Below, one piece after another: positions 34,137 through 46,335 of a DNA stretch of 64,000 nt. Each line of letters starts with the position of its first letter. Position 1 is the first letter of the stretch. The notes below the pieces were generated by a model. The model was not told where the DNA came from, made no database searches, and saw only the letters and a list, made by a program, of their open reading frames with translations. A program made the translations under genes and the position numbers. This DNA is from Borborobacter arsenicus (GTDB lineage: Bacteria; Pseudomonadota; Alphaproteobacteria; Rhizobiales; Rhizobiaceae), in assembly GCF_003934165.1 (NCBI RefSeq), contig NZ_ML133510.1:177999-241998 (forward strand). The letters are read 5' to 3'.

Positions 34137-35545
34137 CAAAGTACTCCCTGTGTCCGGGTCGCCGGCATGAAGATCGCCATCGCAATGCCGAGCTTGCGCC
34201 AGACGGTGAAGGCAAGGACAGCTGCCTCGAAAATCATGGCGACGGATGTGGCGATGGCAGCACCCCAAAGGCCGAAATGCGGAATGAAGGCCATGTTGAG
34301 CCCGATATTGAGCGCCAGGGTGAGCGCATAGACCAGGGCGCAGACATTCTGGTTGCCGCTCATCGTCAGCAGGCTTTCGCAGGGGCCGACCGCAGCACGC
34401 GCGACGACGCCGAACACCAGCAGGAACAGCAGCGGATAGCCGGCGTCGAAGCCGGGGCCGAACAGCGACAGGATCGGTTTGCCGAGCCCAAGGACAACGA
34501 GCGCCATCACCAGCGAGGGCCAGAACGTCCAGGAGACGGTTTCCCGCGCGAAGGCCGCCAGCCGTGCCGTGTCGCCATGGGTGAACTGCGCGTAGCGCTG
34601 GGCAACGCCGGCCTTGACCGCGAAATAGACGAAATGTACCAGTGCCAGCGTTTTTACGGTCGCAAAATAGACCGCTACGTCGTCCGGCTTCATATAGAGG
34701 CCGATCATCAGCACATCGGCATTCGTCAGGATGAAGAAAAAGCCTTCGACCAGGAAGATCGGCAGCGAAATGACCAGCCACTGGCGCAGATGAGACTTGC
34801 GCGGCCCAGCAGGGACCCGGCGATCGACGCGCCGGGTGACGGTAACCAACTGGATGATCGTCGTGGTGTAGGTGGCGAGGATCGTGGCGATGACTGCGGT
34901 AGTGGCCGTGGGCGCATAGCCGGCCAGAAGAGCAGCCGCCATGAAGGCAAGGATGAGGATTGGCCGGGTCAGATAGGTTGGCGAGAGCGCCGAAATTGCC
35001 CAGGAATGCGCGCGGGATATGCCTTGCAGGACGTCCGACAGGGCAATCATCGGCATGCAGATAACGCCAAGGATGAAAGGCACGACGTAATAGCTTTCCA
35101 TAGTCCCGGAAAGCAGCCAGATTCCGAGCGCTCCCGCAAAGGCCAGAAAGGTAGAGGCAGCCAGCACGAACAGGCGGCTGGTCAACAGCACGCCGCGTAG
35201 TTCCGGCAGCATCCCCTTGGCGCGATATTCGGGAATGAAGCGGATGATCGAGGTGTGGAAGCCCAGGCAGGAAAGGTTGCCGACGATCACCATCGTCACC
35301 CAGACCAGAACGAAAATGCCATATTCGAAGCTGCCCATCCAGCGGGCCAGAAGCACCTGGCTGACAAAGGCGATGGCGGCATTGACGATGCGGATGACAA
35401 AGGCGATCAGCGACATGCGGCCGGCCTGGCCGCGCTCGTCGGCGGTGAACAAGGCCGTATCGATTGCGCCAAGCAACGGCCTTGCCCGTAGCGCCAGGCG
35501 CGCGGGTAAAAGTCGCTCAGCCGTCGATGCCGCGGAAAACCGCAC
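34136..35545 (-). CDS. Oligosaccharide flippase-family membrane protein
   Basis: A 469-residue MATE/Wzx-like protein with about 12-14 TM helices, including the typical LARWMGSFEYGIFVLVWVTM first-helix region and a final PHFGLWGAAIATSVAMI. It would flip a lipid-linked glycan across the inner membrane. It starts with GTG at 35545; an internal ATG at residue 44 (MSLIAFVIRIVN) also begins at the first TM and cannot be excluded. Upstream is the secA terminator, so it has its own promoter in the short gap. No polymerase or glycosyltransferase is adjacent. Confidence 0.88.
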   Translation of the reverse strand: MRFSAASTAERLLPARLALRARPLLGAIDTALFTADERGQAGRMSLIAFVIRIVNAAIAFVSQVLLARWMGSFEYGIFVLVWVTMVIVGNLSCLGFHTSIIRFIPEYRAKGMLPELRGVLLTSRLFVLAASTFLAFAGALGIWLLSGTMESYYVVPFILGVICMPMIALSDVLQGISRAHSWAISALSPTYLTRPILILAFMAAALLAGYAPTATTAVIATILATYTTTIIQLVTVTRRVDRRVPAGPRKSHLRQWLVISLPIFLVEGFFFILTNADVLMIGLYMKPDDVAVYFATVKTLALVHFVYFAVKAGVAQRYAQFTHGDTARLAAFARETVSWTFWPSLVMALVVLGLGKPILSLFGPGFDAGYPLLFLLVFGVVARAAVGPCESLLTMSGNQNVCALVYALTLALNIGLNMAFIPHFGLWGAAIATSVAMIFEAAVLAFTVWRKLGIAMAIFMPATRTQGVL

Positions 35546-35612
35546 TCCCTACACTCCGGATCCGTTCTCCTGGGTCATAGGCGAGACTGTTTAAGAAACG
35601 GTTCGGCTTGCC

Positions 35613-35641
35613 GAAAACGAAAACGGCCCAGCTCTGGGCCG
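35613..35641 (-). terminator. Intrinsic terminator of secA
   Basis: Perfect 8-bp stem CGGCCCAG / CTGGGCCG at 35624-35641 with a 2-nt centre, followed on the minus strand by GTTTTCGTTTT. It lies 34 bp after the secA stop. Confidence 0.85.
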
Positions 35642-35674
35642 GGCCGTAGTCCAATCGATGGATGCGAAAGTGCC

Positions 35675-38398
<2,724 letters not shown>

Positions 38399-38630
38399 CA
38401 AGAGGCCTTTCAGTTTGTATTTCCCGACTGTACGCCAGCAAATAAGCTGCGATCGCCAGAACAGGTCCAGACAACAAAAGCGCCCTGAAACGGCTCTGGA
38501 CGCCAAGCCGATGGACAGATAAGAGGGGGCACAGACGATGTCAACGTGGCAGCGTTGATGGGAGCCGTGCCGAATTTGGCCATATTTGTGCCGGCTTGAA
38601 GGCTCTGCCAACCCCCACGGAGAATTTTTG

Positions 38631-39533
38631 ATGCCCTTTTCCATTCGACGCGCATCGGTTGCCGGCTTCGGCATGTTGCTTGCGCTTGCGGCTGCACCGG
38701 TTTCGCAGGGTATGGCGCAGGAAACGCAGCCTCCAGCCGCAGCAGATCCGGCGGCAAGCCCGGTCGATCCCGAGGCGGTAGTGGCGACGATCAACGGCAA
38801 GCCGATCACCGAAGCCGATCTCAAGATCGCCGAGGATGACCTCGACCAGCAGTTTTCCCGCCTTCCGGCCGAGCAGCGCCGCGCGGCAGCCCTTTCGGCG
38901 ACCATTGAAATCCGGCTTCTGGCAGCAGAGGCAGAGGCCAAGGGCCTTGACAAGGAACAGGATTTCCAGCGCCGCATGACATTCCTGCGCGAGCGTGCCC
39001 TGCACAGCGCCGTGGTGGATGCGGAAGTCGGCAAGAAGATTACGGATGAGGAGATCCGTGCCCGCTATGACAAGGAAATGGCGGCTGCTCCGGCGGTCAA
39101 CGAGGTCAGGGCGCGGCATATCCTGGTGAAGACCAAGGAAGAGGCCGAGGCCGTCATCAAGCAGCTCGACGGTGGCGCCAAGTTCGAGGATGTCGCCAAG
39201 GAGAAATCCTCGGACGGTTCGGCGGCACAGGGCGGTGATCTCGGCTATTTCGGGCCGGGCCAGATGGTTCCTGAATTCGAAAAAGCAGCTTTTGCGCTCG
39301 ATGTAGGCGCCTATAGCAAGGAGCCGGTGCAGAGCCAGTTCGGCTTCCACGTCATCAAGGTGGAAGACAAGCGGGCCAAGCAGCCGCCGGCTTTCGAGCA
39401 GGTCAAGGATCAGGTCCATTCCATGTTGCTGCGCGACAAGTATTTCGAACTGGTCAAGTCGCTGCGTGGCGCAGCCAAGATCGAAGTCGCCGATCCGGAG
39501 CTGAAGAAAGCTATCGACGCCATGGCCCAATAA
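38631..39533 (+). CDS. Periplasmic parvulin-type peptidyl-prolyl isomerase
   Basis: A 300-residue exported chaperone/isomerase (PpiC/SurA-like). Signal peptide to about residue 28 (cleavage near GMA-QET), an N-terminal SurA-like helical domain ([21 protein letters not shown]), and a parvulin domain from about 150 ([17 protein letters not shown] ... [21 protein letters not shown] ... [12 protein letters not shown]). ACGGAG at 38618-38623 fits the ATG at 38631. Divergent from secA, a common rhizobial arrangement linking export and periplasmic folding. Confidence 0.93.
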   Translation: MPFSIRRASVAGFGMLLALAAAPVSQGMAQETQPPAAADPAASPVDPEAVVATINGKPITEADLKIAEDDLDQQFSRLPAEQRRAAALSATIEIRLLAAEAEAKGLDKEQDFQRRMTFLRERALHSAVVDAEVGKKITDEEIRARYDKEMAAAPAVNEVRARHILVKTKEEAEAVIKQLDGGAKFEDVAKEKSSDGSAAQGGDLGYFGPGQMVPEFEKAAFALDVGAYSKEPVQSQFGFHVIKVEDKRAKQPPAFEQVKDQVHSMLLRDKYFELVKSLRGAAKIEVADPELKKAIDAMAQ

Positions 39534-39655
39534 AGGGGCGTGACTGGTTGCGTCGCCATTTGCGACGGGCCCACCCGTTACCGTGAAACCGTCTTGCGCG
39601 GCTTTGCGGTATCGGGCACATCTGCAAAGTTTCATATTTCCGCCGATTGAGAACC

Positions 39656-40897
39656 ATGTCCGAGACGATTTCGCCGCTCGCGCCGTCAAAATATCCCAAA
39701 ATGCCTGCGGTCGAGGGAGTGCGCATTGCCACTGCCGAGGCCGGGATCAAATACAAGAACCGGACCGACCTGCTGACCATGGTGTTCGATCCCGGCACCA
39801 CGGTCGCCGGCGTGTTCACGCGCTCGAAATGCCCATCCGCGCCGGTCGATTTCTGCCGCGACAACCTTTCGGGCGGCCGTGCGCGGGTGCTGGTGGTGAA
39901 TTCCGGCAATGCCAATGCCTTCACCGGCAAGAAGGGCAGTGAATCGACAGCTGCAACCGGCAAGGCCGCGGCGGACGCCGCGGGCTGCACGCCAGGCGAT
40001 GTCTTCCTGGCCTCCACCGGCGTGATCGGCGAGCCGCTCGATGCCGGCCGCTTCTCCCATCTGCTTTCCGGCATGGTCAAGGATGCCAGGCCCGACCTCT
40101 GGACCGAGGCGGCCAAGGCGATCATGACCACCGACACCTATCCCAAGGTCGCCACTGCGACCGTCAAGCTTGGCGATGGCGAGGTGACGCTGAACGGCAT
40201 TGCCAAGGGCGCGGGCATGATTGCGCCCGATATGGCCACGATGCTTTCCTTCATCGCAACCGATGCGCCGATCGATGCGTCCGTCCTGCAGGAGCTTCTG
40301 TCCAAAGGCGTCGGCCCGACCTTCAATGCGGTCACCGTGGACAGCGATACCTCGACCAGCGATACGCTGCTTCTGTTTGCGACCGGGGCAGCCGCCAAGC
40401 GTGGCGTGGCGCCGATCACGCAGCCCGGCGATGCGCGTCTTGCACCGTTCAAGCGGGCGCTGAACAAGATCCTCAAGAATCTTGCTTTGCAGGTGGTGCG
40501 CGACGGCGAGGGCGCGCGCAAGCAGGTCGAAGTCACCGTAACCGGGGCAAAGTCGGCTCGTTCGGCCAAGCGCATCGCGCTTGCGATCGCCAATTCGCCG
40601 CTGGTCAAGACGGCGGTGGCCGGCGAGGACGCCAATTGGGGCCGCGTGGTGATGGCCGTCGGCAAGTCCGGCGAGCCTGCCGATCGCGACCTGCTCTCGA
40701 TCTGGTTCGGAGACAATCGCCTTGCCCATAATGGCGAGCGCGACCCGGGCTATTCGGAGGAACAGACTTCTGCCTATATGAAGCGCGACGAGATCGTCAT
40801 CCGCGCCGATATCGGTATCGGGAGAGGCAAGGCCACGGTTTGGACCTGCGACCTGACCAAGGAATATGTTGCCATCAATGGCGACTACCGGAGCTGA
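39656..40897 (+). CDS. argJ: Arginine biosynthesis bifunctional protein ArgJ
   Basis: Glutamate N-acetyltransferase / amino-acid acetyltransferase; makes and recycles acetyl groups in arginine synthesis. The 413-residue precursor self-cleaves at the Thr of [39 protein letters not shown] and the C-terminal [25 protein letters not shown] are conserved. ATG 39656 ([10 protein letters not shown]) is preferred to the TTG three codons upstream. A GNAT gene follows after 6 bp. Confidence 0.97.
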   Translation: MSETISPLAPSKYPKMPAVEGVRIATAEAGIKYKNRTDLLTMVFDPGTTVAGVFTRSKCPSAPVDFCRDNLSGGRARVLVVNSGNANAFTGKKGSESTAATGKAAADAAGCTPGDVFLASTGVIGEPLDAGRFSHLLSGMVKDARPDLWTEAAKAIMTTDTYPKVATATVKLGDGEVTLNGIAKGAGMIAPDMATMLSFIATDAPIDASVLQELLSKGVGPTFNAVTVDSDTSTSDTLLLFATGAAAKRGVAPITQPGDARLAPFKRALNKILKNLALQVVRDGEGARKQVEVTVTGAKSARSAKRIALAIANSPLVKTAVAGEDANWGRVVMAVGKSGEPADRDLLSIWFGDNRLAHNGERDPGYSEEQTSAYMKRDEIVIRADIGIGRGKATVWTCDLTKEYVAINGDYRS

Positions 40898-40903
40898 CGT
40901 CCG

Positions 40904-41677
40904 GTGACCGGCGGAGAGCCAACGAAGCCGGAACTGGCGCAAGTGAGGCGCTACGAGGCAGCGGGCTTTCGCGCCTGGCCGGCAGCCGCCGTCCACTATG
41001 ACGGCACCTGGGTGGTGCGTCTCACCGCCGGCCATCCGGCAAAGCGCCTGAACTCCATCAATCCGCTCGACCCGAGCGACGTCAAGAACCTGCCCGAGCG
41101 CGTTGCCCGTGCCGCAAGGCGGTTCGAGGCTTACGGCCGGCCGCTGACCTTCCGGCTGTCGCCTCTGTCCGGTGAGGTTTTACCACGCTATCTCGACGAT
41201 CAGGGCTGGAGCAGCCTGTCGGAATCCTTGGTCATGCGGGTGCGGCTCGACGCCGTCCCCGTCAATGATGCCATGGACCAGATACCGCTCAAGGACATCG
41301 GCCGTTTCATCGGGGCGGCTCTGAAGGTGCACGGCTCCTCGCCCTTGTTGCGGCCGGGCCTGTCGGAGATCATCGGCGCCATCCGGCCGGAGGCCGGGCT
41401 GTTCGTCCTGGAGAGCGATCGGCCGCTGGCCACGGCCATCTGCGTTCATGACGGCGATCTTGCCGGCCTGTTCGAGATTGCCACCGATCCGGCCGAGCGC
41501 GGCAGGGGGCATGCCAGGCGGCTGGTTTTGTCGGCGCTGAAATGGGCGCGGCTGCGCGGCGCCCGTGAAGCCTGGCTTCAGGTCGAGGCCGACAACGCTC
41601 CAGCCCGCCATCTCTACGAGTCGCTCGGCTTCACCGCCGTCTATCATTACCATTATCGGCGTCCGCCAAATGTCTGA
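40904..41677 (+). CDS. GNAT-family N-acetyltransferase
   Basis: A 257-residue protein with a C-terminal GNAT domain: DLAGLFEIATDPAERGRGHA includes the RGRGHA acetyl-CoA pyrophosphate loop, followed by AWLQVEADNAPARHLYESLGF. The N-terminal half is a divergent GNAT repeat. It starts with GTG at 40904, 6 bp after argJ, and overlaps mutT by 8 bp; argJ-gnat-mutT is a common rhizobial operon. The substrate is unknown. Confidence 0.9.
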   Translation: MTGGEPTKPELAQVRRYEAAGFRAWPAAAVHYDGTWVVRLTAGHPAKRLNSINPLDPSDVKNLPERVARAARRFEAYGRPLTFRLSPLSGEVLPRYLDDQGWSSLSESLVMRVRLDAVPVNDAMDQIPLKDIGRFIGAALKVHGSSPLLRPGLSEIIGAIRPEAGLFVLESDRPLATAICVHDGDLAGLFEIATDPAERGRGHARRLVLSALKWARLRGAREAWLQVEADNAPARHLYESLGFTAVYHYHYRRPPNV

Positions 41678-42095
41678 AGCGATGAAAGAAGATGGCAAGA
41701 GGATCCTGCTGGTTGCGGCCTGCGCGCTGGTCGATGCCGACGGGCGTGTCCTCCTGTCACAACGGCCGCCCGGCAAGCAGCTCGCGGGCCTGTGGGAGTT
41801 TCCGGGAGGCAAGGTCGAGCCGGGCGAGACTCCCGAGGAAACGCTTGTGCGCGAACTGCTGGAAGAAATCGGCGTCGAGACCAAGACCGCATGTCTGGCG
41901 CCGCTGACTTTTGCCAGCCACAGCTATGACGACTTCCACCTGCTGATGCCGCTTTATGTCTGCCGGCGCTTCTGGGGTACGCCGCAGCCGCGCGAAGGGC
42001 AGGTGTTGAAATGGGTGCGTCCGCTGAAGATGCGCGATTACCCGATGCCCCCGGCCGATGCCCCATTGATCCCCTTCCTGATAGACCTGCTCTGA
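41670..42095 (+). CDS. mutT: 8-oxo-dGTP diphosphatase MutT
   Basis: Hydrolyses 8-oxo-dGTP to prevent A:T to C:G mutations. The 141-residue protein contains a full Nudix box (GETPEETLVRELLEEIG) preceded by LWEFPGGKVE, and ends with the MutT-like ADAPLIPFLIDLL. The ATG at 41670 lies inside the end of the GNAT gene (8-bp overlap). No terminator is obvious after it. Confidence 0.94.
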   Translation: MSEAMKEDGKRILLVAACALVDADGRVLLSQRPPGKQLAGLWEFPGGKVEPGETPEETLVRELLEEIGVETKTACLAPLTFASHSYDDFHLLMPLYVCRRFWGTPQPREGQVLKWVRPLKMRDYPMPPADAPLIPFLIDLL

Positions 42096-42197
42096 CCGCC
42101 ATTACCCGGTAGCGTTAATCAATCCTTTATTCAGCCGTGAAAGATTGACCGTGCCTTCGGCCGCATGGCCTTGGGCAGGGCATGTTGGGGGCGGTCG

Positions 42198-42506
42198 ATG
42201 AATCCGGAAGAGCAGTGGAACCTGGTGCGCGGCGAACGCGCCACACGCTTTGAAAGTGCCGGGATGGGCGCATTGCGCATCACGCTTCTGTTCGGGTCCG
42301 CCGTGATTGCCCTTGCCCTGCTGGCTACGCCCGTTCTGGATATGCGCACGCGTCCGCACGCGGGAAGTGTTGCCGGACTCGATATGATGAGTACCGGCTC
42401 GACCCATCGTGGCGAGGTCTACACGATCCGCCGCAGTGTGCTTCAGCCCAACCCTGATGCGGTCTGCATCATCCGCTCCAATGGTCAACGCAGCGGCGAA
42501 TGCTGA
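42198..42506 (+). CDS. Small conserved rhizobial membrane protein
   Basis: A 102-residue protein with one TM helix (about residues 26-46: RITLLFGSAVIALALLATP) and a C-terminal domain with one Cys near the end and a second in VCIIRSNGQRSGEC. GGGGGCGG precedes the ATG at 42198. No family is recognised. It lies 82 bp upstream of the Flp pilin gene and may share transcription or function with it; this is inference from position only. Confidence 0.75.
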   Translation: MNPEEQWNLVRGERATRFESAGMGALRITLLFGSAVIALALLATPVLDMRTRPHAGSVAGLDMMSTGSTHRGEVYTIRRSVLQPNPDAVCIIRSNGQRSGEC

Positions 42507-42588
42507 GCTGCGGCTCAACCCATTGTTAAGCTTGCCGCATTAACCTTTCTTAATGGGTTCGCCTTAGGGTGTCCGAAAAGGGACAGCC

Positions 42589-42771
42589 ATGATGCAAAAG
42601 CGGATCCGGCAATTTGCGAGTGATGAGAGCGGCGCTACCGCCATCGAATACGGGCTGGTTGCGGCGTTGATTTCAATGGCGATCGTCGTCGGTGTCGGCC
42701 AGTTTGCCGAGTCGCTCGAATTCCTGTTCAGTGATAACGGTAGCCAGATCGTGCAGGCGCTGGGAGATTAG
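42589..42771 (+). CDS. Flp-family type IVb pilin
   Basis: A 60-residue prepilin: short basic leader MMQKRIRQFASDESG, cleavage motif G/ATAIEYGL with Glu5 and Tyr6, then the hydrophobic helix VAALISMAIVVGVGQF. It is the right length for Flp1/PilA. No prepilin peptidase or tad/cpa genes are within this window, so it would need assembly machinery encoded elsewhere. Confidence 0.93.
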   Translation: MMQKRIRQFASDESGATAIEYGLVAALISMAIVVGVGQFAESLEFLFSDNGSQIVQALGD

Positions 42772-42795
42772 AGCCTCGAGAAGCGTAATCGCGGA

Positions 42796-43665
42796 TCAAT
42801 CTTTCTTTTCTCCGAGAATTTTCGCCAGCGAGACCTGTGCCGATCCGGGCTTAAGCGGTTTTTGCTGTGAGGCGTCAGGCGCCCAACCCGCCAGCCAGAC
42901 AATCGAGAACGTGGCCCGGATGCGCCCGTCGGCATCGGAGAAGCGCTCGGCATAGATTTCGGCGGCACGTTGGAAAAGTCTGCGCGTACCCGGCCGGCGC
43001 GACCGATCGACAAGCGCATTGGCCCCACCCATGGCCCGAAGATCGGCCATCAAGTTGAACAGGGTGTCGTAGCGAACCGTCACCGTGTCGACATCGGCGA
43101 CCGGCAGTGCAAAGCCGGAGCGTTGCAGCAGGGCGCCTGCATCCCTCACATCGGTAAAGGGAATGACGCGCGGGCTTGCGCCGCCGTAAAGCTCGGTTTC
43201 GGCCGCAAGCAGGCTCTCGCGCAGTTCCGACAGGGTTCCCGCACCCGCCATCGCCCCCATGAACAGGCCGTCCGGTTTCAGCGCGCGACGAATCTGAGCC
43301 AGCATTCCGGGTATGTCATTGGTTTCCTGAAGCGCCAGCAGCGACACCGCCAGATCGATGCTCTCGGGTTCGAGCGGCAGGATTTCCGGTTCCGCCACCA
43401 GGCCCGGTACACCCGCAAGAAAGGTTGGATCAGCCTCGATCCGCCGCACCTTGTCTGCCCGTCCGCTAGCCAGCACCGCCTCGCCAGCTGCTGCCGTGAT
43501 GCAAAAGACTGTGACGGCATTGTCGAAATGCCGCTCGACCCCTGCCAGCCGCTCGGAAAGTTCGTCGGCCACGCGTTCAAGCAGGAAATCCGCACCGGGA
43601 ACCGCTCGCGCAAGTGCCCGACGCTTGCGTTCGATCAGCAGGCCGGTGTCGAAAAGAGGTTGCAA
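42796..43665 (-). CDS. SAM-dependent methyltransferase (BioC/NDUFAF5-like)
   Basis: A 289-residue class I methyltransferase-like protein. FDTGLLIERKRRALARA is typical of the alphaproteobacterial family related to NDUFAF5 and BioC; AGEAVLASG, LEPESIDLAVSLLALQETND and LKPDGLFMGAMAGAGTLSELR follow. A TTG start at 43665 has a good RBS (AAGGACAAGG) and yields the family N-terminus; an ATG at 43746 adds 27 atypical residues. Divergent from comF. A methylation or hydroxylation substrate is not known. Confidence 0.85.
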   Translation of the reverse strand: MQPLFDTGLLIERKRRALARAVPGADFLLERVADELSERLAGVERHFDNAVTVFCITAAAGEAVLASGRADKVRRIEADPTFLAGVPGLVAEPEILPLEPESIDLAVSLLALQETNDIPGMLAQIRRALKPDGLFMGAMAGAGTLSELRESLLAAETELYGGASPRVIPFTDVRDAGALLQRSGFALPVADVDTVTVRYDTLFNLMADLRAMGGANALVDRSRRPGTRRLFQRAAEIYAERFSDADGRIRATFSIVWLAGWAPDASQQKPLKPGSAQVSLAKILGEKKD

Positions 43666-43883
43666 ATGCCTTGTCCTTGATAAGGGCGTAGGGTTCGACC
43701 TATGGTCCTCCTGGAGACCGTTTGCAAACTCTACCCTCCCGGTCATCTGACGCGGCTTTTTCCGCTTCCGGTGCTCACGTACCTAAGTACGCTCCGCTCC
43801 GGTTCTCGAAAACCCGCGCCATATGCCTCGGCAGGGCGAATTATCAAACGATCTCTTCGCCGGGGGACTTCGTGGCCGATCCG

Positions 43884-44657
43884 ATGCCGCAATTCAAGAG
43901 TTTTGCTGCGCGCTCGTTGCATTGGGCGGGGCGGGTCCTGTTTCCGCCGGTCTGTGCCGGCTGTCGTCGCCATGTTTCGCAGCCGGGCGCACTTTGCGCA
44001 TCCTGCTGGCCGCAATTGCGCTTTCTGGAAAAGCCGTGGTGCGAGGTCATGGGCACGCCCTTCAGCCATGACATGGGCGAGGGGTTCCTGTCGGCGGAGG
44101 CCATCGCCAATCCGCCACCGTTCGAGCGGTCGCGGGCGGCAGTGTCCTATAGCGGTGTCGCCAGACCTATGGTTCAGGGGCTGAAATATGGCGACAGGAC
44201 CGATCTGGCCCCATGGATGGCGCGCTGGATGCTGCGCGCGGGCGCCGAACTGATTGCCGATGCCGATGTCGTCGTGCCGGTGCCGTTGCACTGGCGCCGC
44301 TTCCTGTCCCGTCGTTTCAACCAGTCTGCCGAGCTTGCACGCGCGGTCTGCAGCCTGTCCGGCGTGCAATTTGCCCCGTCAGCGGTCGTTCGCATGAAGA
44401 AGACGCGCCAGCAGGTAGGCCTGCCGCGTCGCGAGCGCGAGGACAATGTGCGCGCGGCGTTCCTTGTGCCGCCGGAGCGGGACATCGAAATTCGCGGGCG
44501 GCGCATATTGGTGGTGGATGATGTCTATACCACCGGTGCGACCGTCTCGGCGGTGGCGAAAGCCCTGAAGAAAAGTGGCGCAACGGCCGTCGATGTGCTG
44601 ACCTTCGCGCGCGTGCTGCCGGGGGACTTCCGGCCCGATGACGCAGGCCCTATATAG
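43884..44657 (+). CDS. comF: ComF-family protein (phosphoribosyltransferase-like)
   Basis: A 257-residue protein: an N-terminal double zinc ribbon (PPVCAGCRRHVSQPGALCASCW) and a type I PRTase domain with VVPVPLHWRRFLSRRFNQSAELA, the R-x-x-R-Q-V-G-L-P-R segment, and the PRPP loop VVDDVYTTGAT. Known: ComF is tied to DNA uptake in competent species; in rhizobia it is simply conserved. ATG 43884 is used; GTG 43872 with GGGGGA upstream is a real alternative. First of a four-gene run with grxC, nitrilase and DUF1178. Confidence 0.92.
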   Translation: MPQFKSFAARSLHWAGRVLFPPVCAGCRRHVSQPGALCASCWPQLRFLEKPWCEVMGTPFSHDMGEGFLSAEAIANPPPFERSRAAVSYSGVARPMVQGLKYGDRTDLAPWMARWMLRAGAELIADADVVVPVPLHWRRFLSRRFNQSAELARAVCSLSGVQFAPSAVVRMKKTRQQVGLPRREREDNVRAAFLVPPERDIEIRGRRILVVDDVYTTGATVSAVAKALKKSGATAVDVLTFARVLPGDFRPDDAGPI

Positions 44658-44681
44658 GCCATATGATACCGGGACCGGAAA

Positions 44682-44951
44682 ATGGTTGATGTGACGATCT
44701 ATACCCGCGCAATGTGCGGCTATTGTTCTGCGGCCAAGCGGCTGCTTGACCGCAAGGGCGTTGCCTATACCGAACATGATGCGTCGTTCTCGCCGGAACT
44801 GCGGCAGGAGATGATCAAGCGCTCCAATGGCGGCTTCACTTTCCCGCAGATTTTCATCGGCGACGTCCATGTCGGCGGTTGCGACGATTTGCATGAACTC
44901 GATGCGCGGGGCCGTCTCGATACGCTGCTTGCCACCGGCAAGCTCTCTTGA
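44682..44951 (+). CDS. grxC: Glutaredoxin 3
   Basis: GSH-dependent disulfide reductase, 89 residues. The active site is C12-G-Y-C15 (a change from the common CPYC), followed by the cis-Pro in FTFPQIFIGD and the glutathione-binding GGCDDLHELD. It lies 24 bp after comF; the next gene starts 12 bp later with an RBS that overlaps its stop. Confidence 0.95.
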   Translation: MVDVTIYTRAMCGYCSAAKRLLDRKGVAYTEHDASFSPELRQEMIKRSNGGFTFPQIFIGDVHVGGCDDLHELDARGRLDTLLATGKLS

Positions 44952-44963
44952 GGAGAGGTGAGT

Positions 44964-45830
44964 ATGGGTATGTTCAAGGCCGCCGCGATTCAGATGCGCT
45001 CGGGCACCGAGCCGCAAAGGAATGTCGCTGATTTCGAGGCGCTGGTCCGCGAGGCTGCGGGGCAGGGCGCGGTTTATATCCAGACCCCTGAAATGACCGG
45101 CGCCATCATCCGCGACCAGGAGGCGCGCCGTGCTTCCTTCACCACGCAAGACCGCGACATTGTGGTTGCAGCGGGCGCGCGGCTTTCACGCGAACTCGGC
45201 GTCTTCCTGCATATCGGCTCCACCGCAATCGTGCGTGCCGACGGCAAGCTTGCCAATCGGGCGCTGCTGTTTTCTCCCGATGGCGCGGCAATCGCCAGCT
45301 ATGACAAGATCCATATGTTCGACGTCGATCTGGACAATGGCGAAAGCTGGCGCGAATCGAATGCCTATGAGCCCGGCACGCAGACGGTCGTTGCCGACCT
45401 TCCCTTCGCGCGGCTGGGCTTTGCCATCTGCTACGACGTGCGTTTCCCGCAGCTTTTCCGCGCCGAGGCGCTTGCCGGCGCCAACGTGATCACTGCGCCG
45501 GCCGCGTTTACGCGACAGACCGGCGAAGCCCACTGGCACGTGCTGCAGCGCGCCCGCGCCATCGAGAACGGTGCCTTCATGATCTCAGCCGCACAGGGCG
45601 GCAAGCATGAGGATGGACGCGAAACCTATGGTCACTCGATCATCGTCGATCCCTGGGGCCGGATCATAGCCGAGGCGACGCATGACGAACCCGGTGTCAT
45701 CATCGCCGAGATCGACACGGCGCAATCCGTCGCGGCACGCAAGAAGATCCCCAATCTGAAGAACGCTCGCGAATTCTCCACAAGCGAAGTGGCTGCCGCC
45801 GATATCCTGCTGAGAGGCGCGGCGTCGTGA
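44964..45830 (+). CDS. Carbon-nitrogen hydrolase (Nit/omega-amidase type)
   Basis: A 288-residue nitrilase-superfamily amidase. The catalytic triad is visible: Glu in TPEM, Lys in YDKIHMFDVD, Cys in FAICYDVRFP. It resembles Nit1/Nit2 (deaminated glutathione amidase or omega-amidase), which fits being next to grxC. AGGAG at 44951-44955 places the start at ATG 44964; a GTG at 44958 and an ATG at 44970 are also in frame. Overlaps the next gene by 4 bp. Confidence 0.92.
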   Translation: MGMFKAAAIQMRSGTEPQRNVADFEALVREAAGQGAVYIQTPEMTGAIIRDQEARRASFTTQDRDIVVAAGARLSRELGVFLHIGSTAIVRADGKLANRALLFSPDGAAIASYDKIHMFDVDLDNGESWRESNAYEPGTQTVVADLPFARLGFAICYDVRFPQLFRAEALAGANVITAPAAFTRQTGEAHWHVLQRARAIENGAFMISAAQGGKHEDGRETYGHSIIVDPWGRIIAEATHDEPGVIIAEIDTAQSVAARKKIPNLKNAREFSTSEVAAADILLRGAAS

Positions 45831-46252
45831 TCCGCTTTTCGCTAACCTGCGAGCATTCGCACGACTTCGAGGGCTGGTTCCGCAGCAATGAGGATTTCGA
45901 CGCCCAGCGCAAGCGTCGGCTTGTCGAATGTCCGGTTTGCGCGTCGCATAAGGTGGAAAAGGCGTTGATGGCGCCTGCCGTCTCCACCGGCCGCAAACAG
46001 GAGAAGGTCGCGCTTGCCATGAACGAGCAGCAGCGTGCGGCGATGGCCCAGATCAAGGCGCTGACGGCAAAAATCCGGGAAAACGCCGATTATGTCGGCG
46101 ACAAATTCGCAGAGGAAGCGCGCAAGATTCATTTCGGCGAGACGGATCCCCGCGGCATCTATGGCGAGGCCACGCCCGAAGAGGCCAAGGGCCTGGCGGA
46201 AGACGGTGTCGCCTTCATGCCGATCCCGGTATTGCCCGACGACCAGAATTGA
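45827..46252 (+). CDS. DUF1178 family protein
   Basis: A 141-residue protein starting MIRFSLTCEHSHDFEGWFRS with a CPVCASHKVEKALMAPAV zinc-ribbon-like motif, then a helical region and ARKIHFGETDPRGIYGEAT. These are landmarks of DUF1178, conserved through alphaproteobacteria and regularly next to grxC-nitrilase. Function unknown. It starts with GTG overlapping the nitrilase stop (GTGA). Confidence 0.93.
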   Translation: MIRFSLTCEHSHDFEGWFRSNEDFDAQRKRRLVECPVCASHKVEKALMAPAVSTGRKQEKVALAMNEQQRAAMAQIKALTAKIRENADYVGDKFAEEARKIHFGETDPRGIYGEATPEEAKGLAEDGVAFMPIPVLPDDQN

Positions 46253-46335
46253 GTTTCCGTCGTGGCAGAGGATTTCGGGTCAAGGCTGAAGATGCGACCC
46301 GGTTCAGCTGAAAATCAAGCGGGTGCCAGCGGCGA

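Noticed and set aside
39551..39567. CGTCGC/GCGACG hairpin after the PPIase gene as a terminator
   Set aside because: The stem has only 6 bp and no T-tract follows; it is too weak to call.
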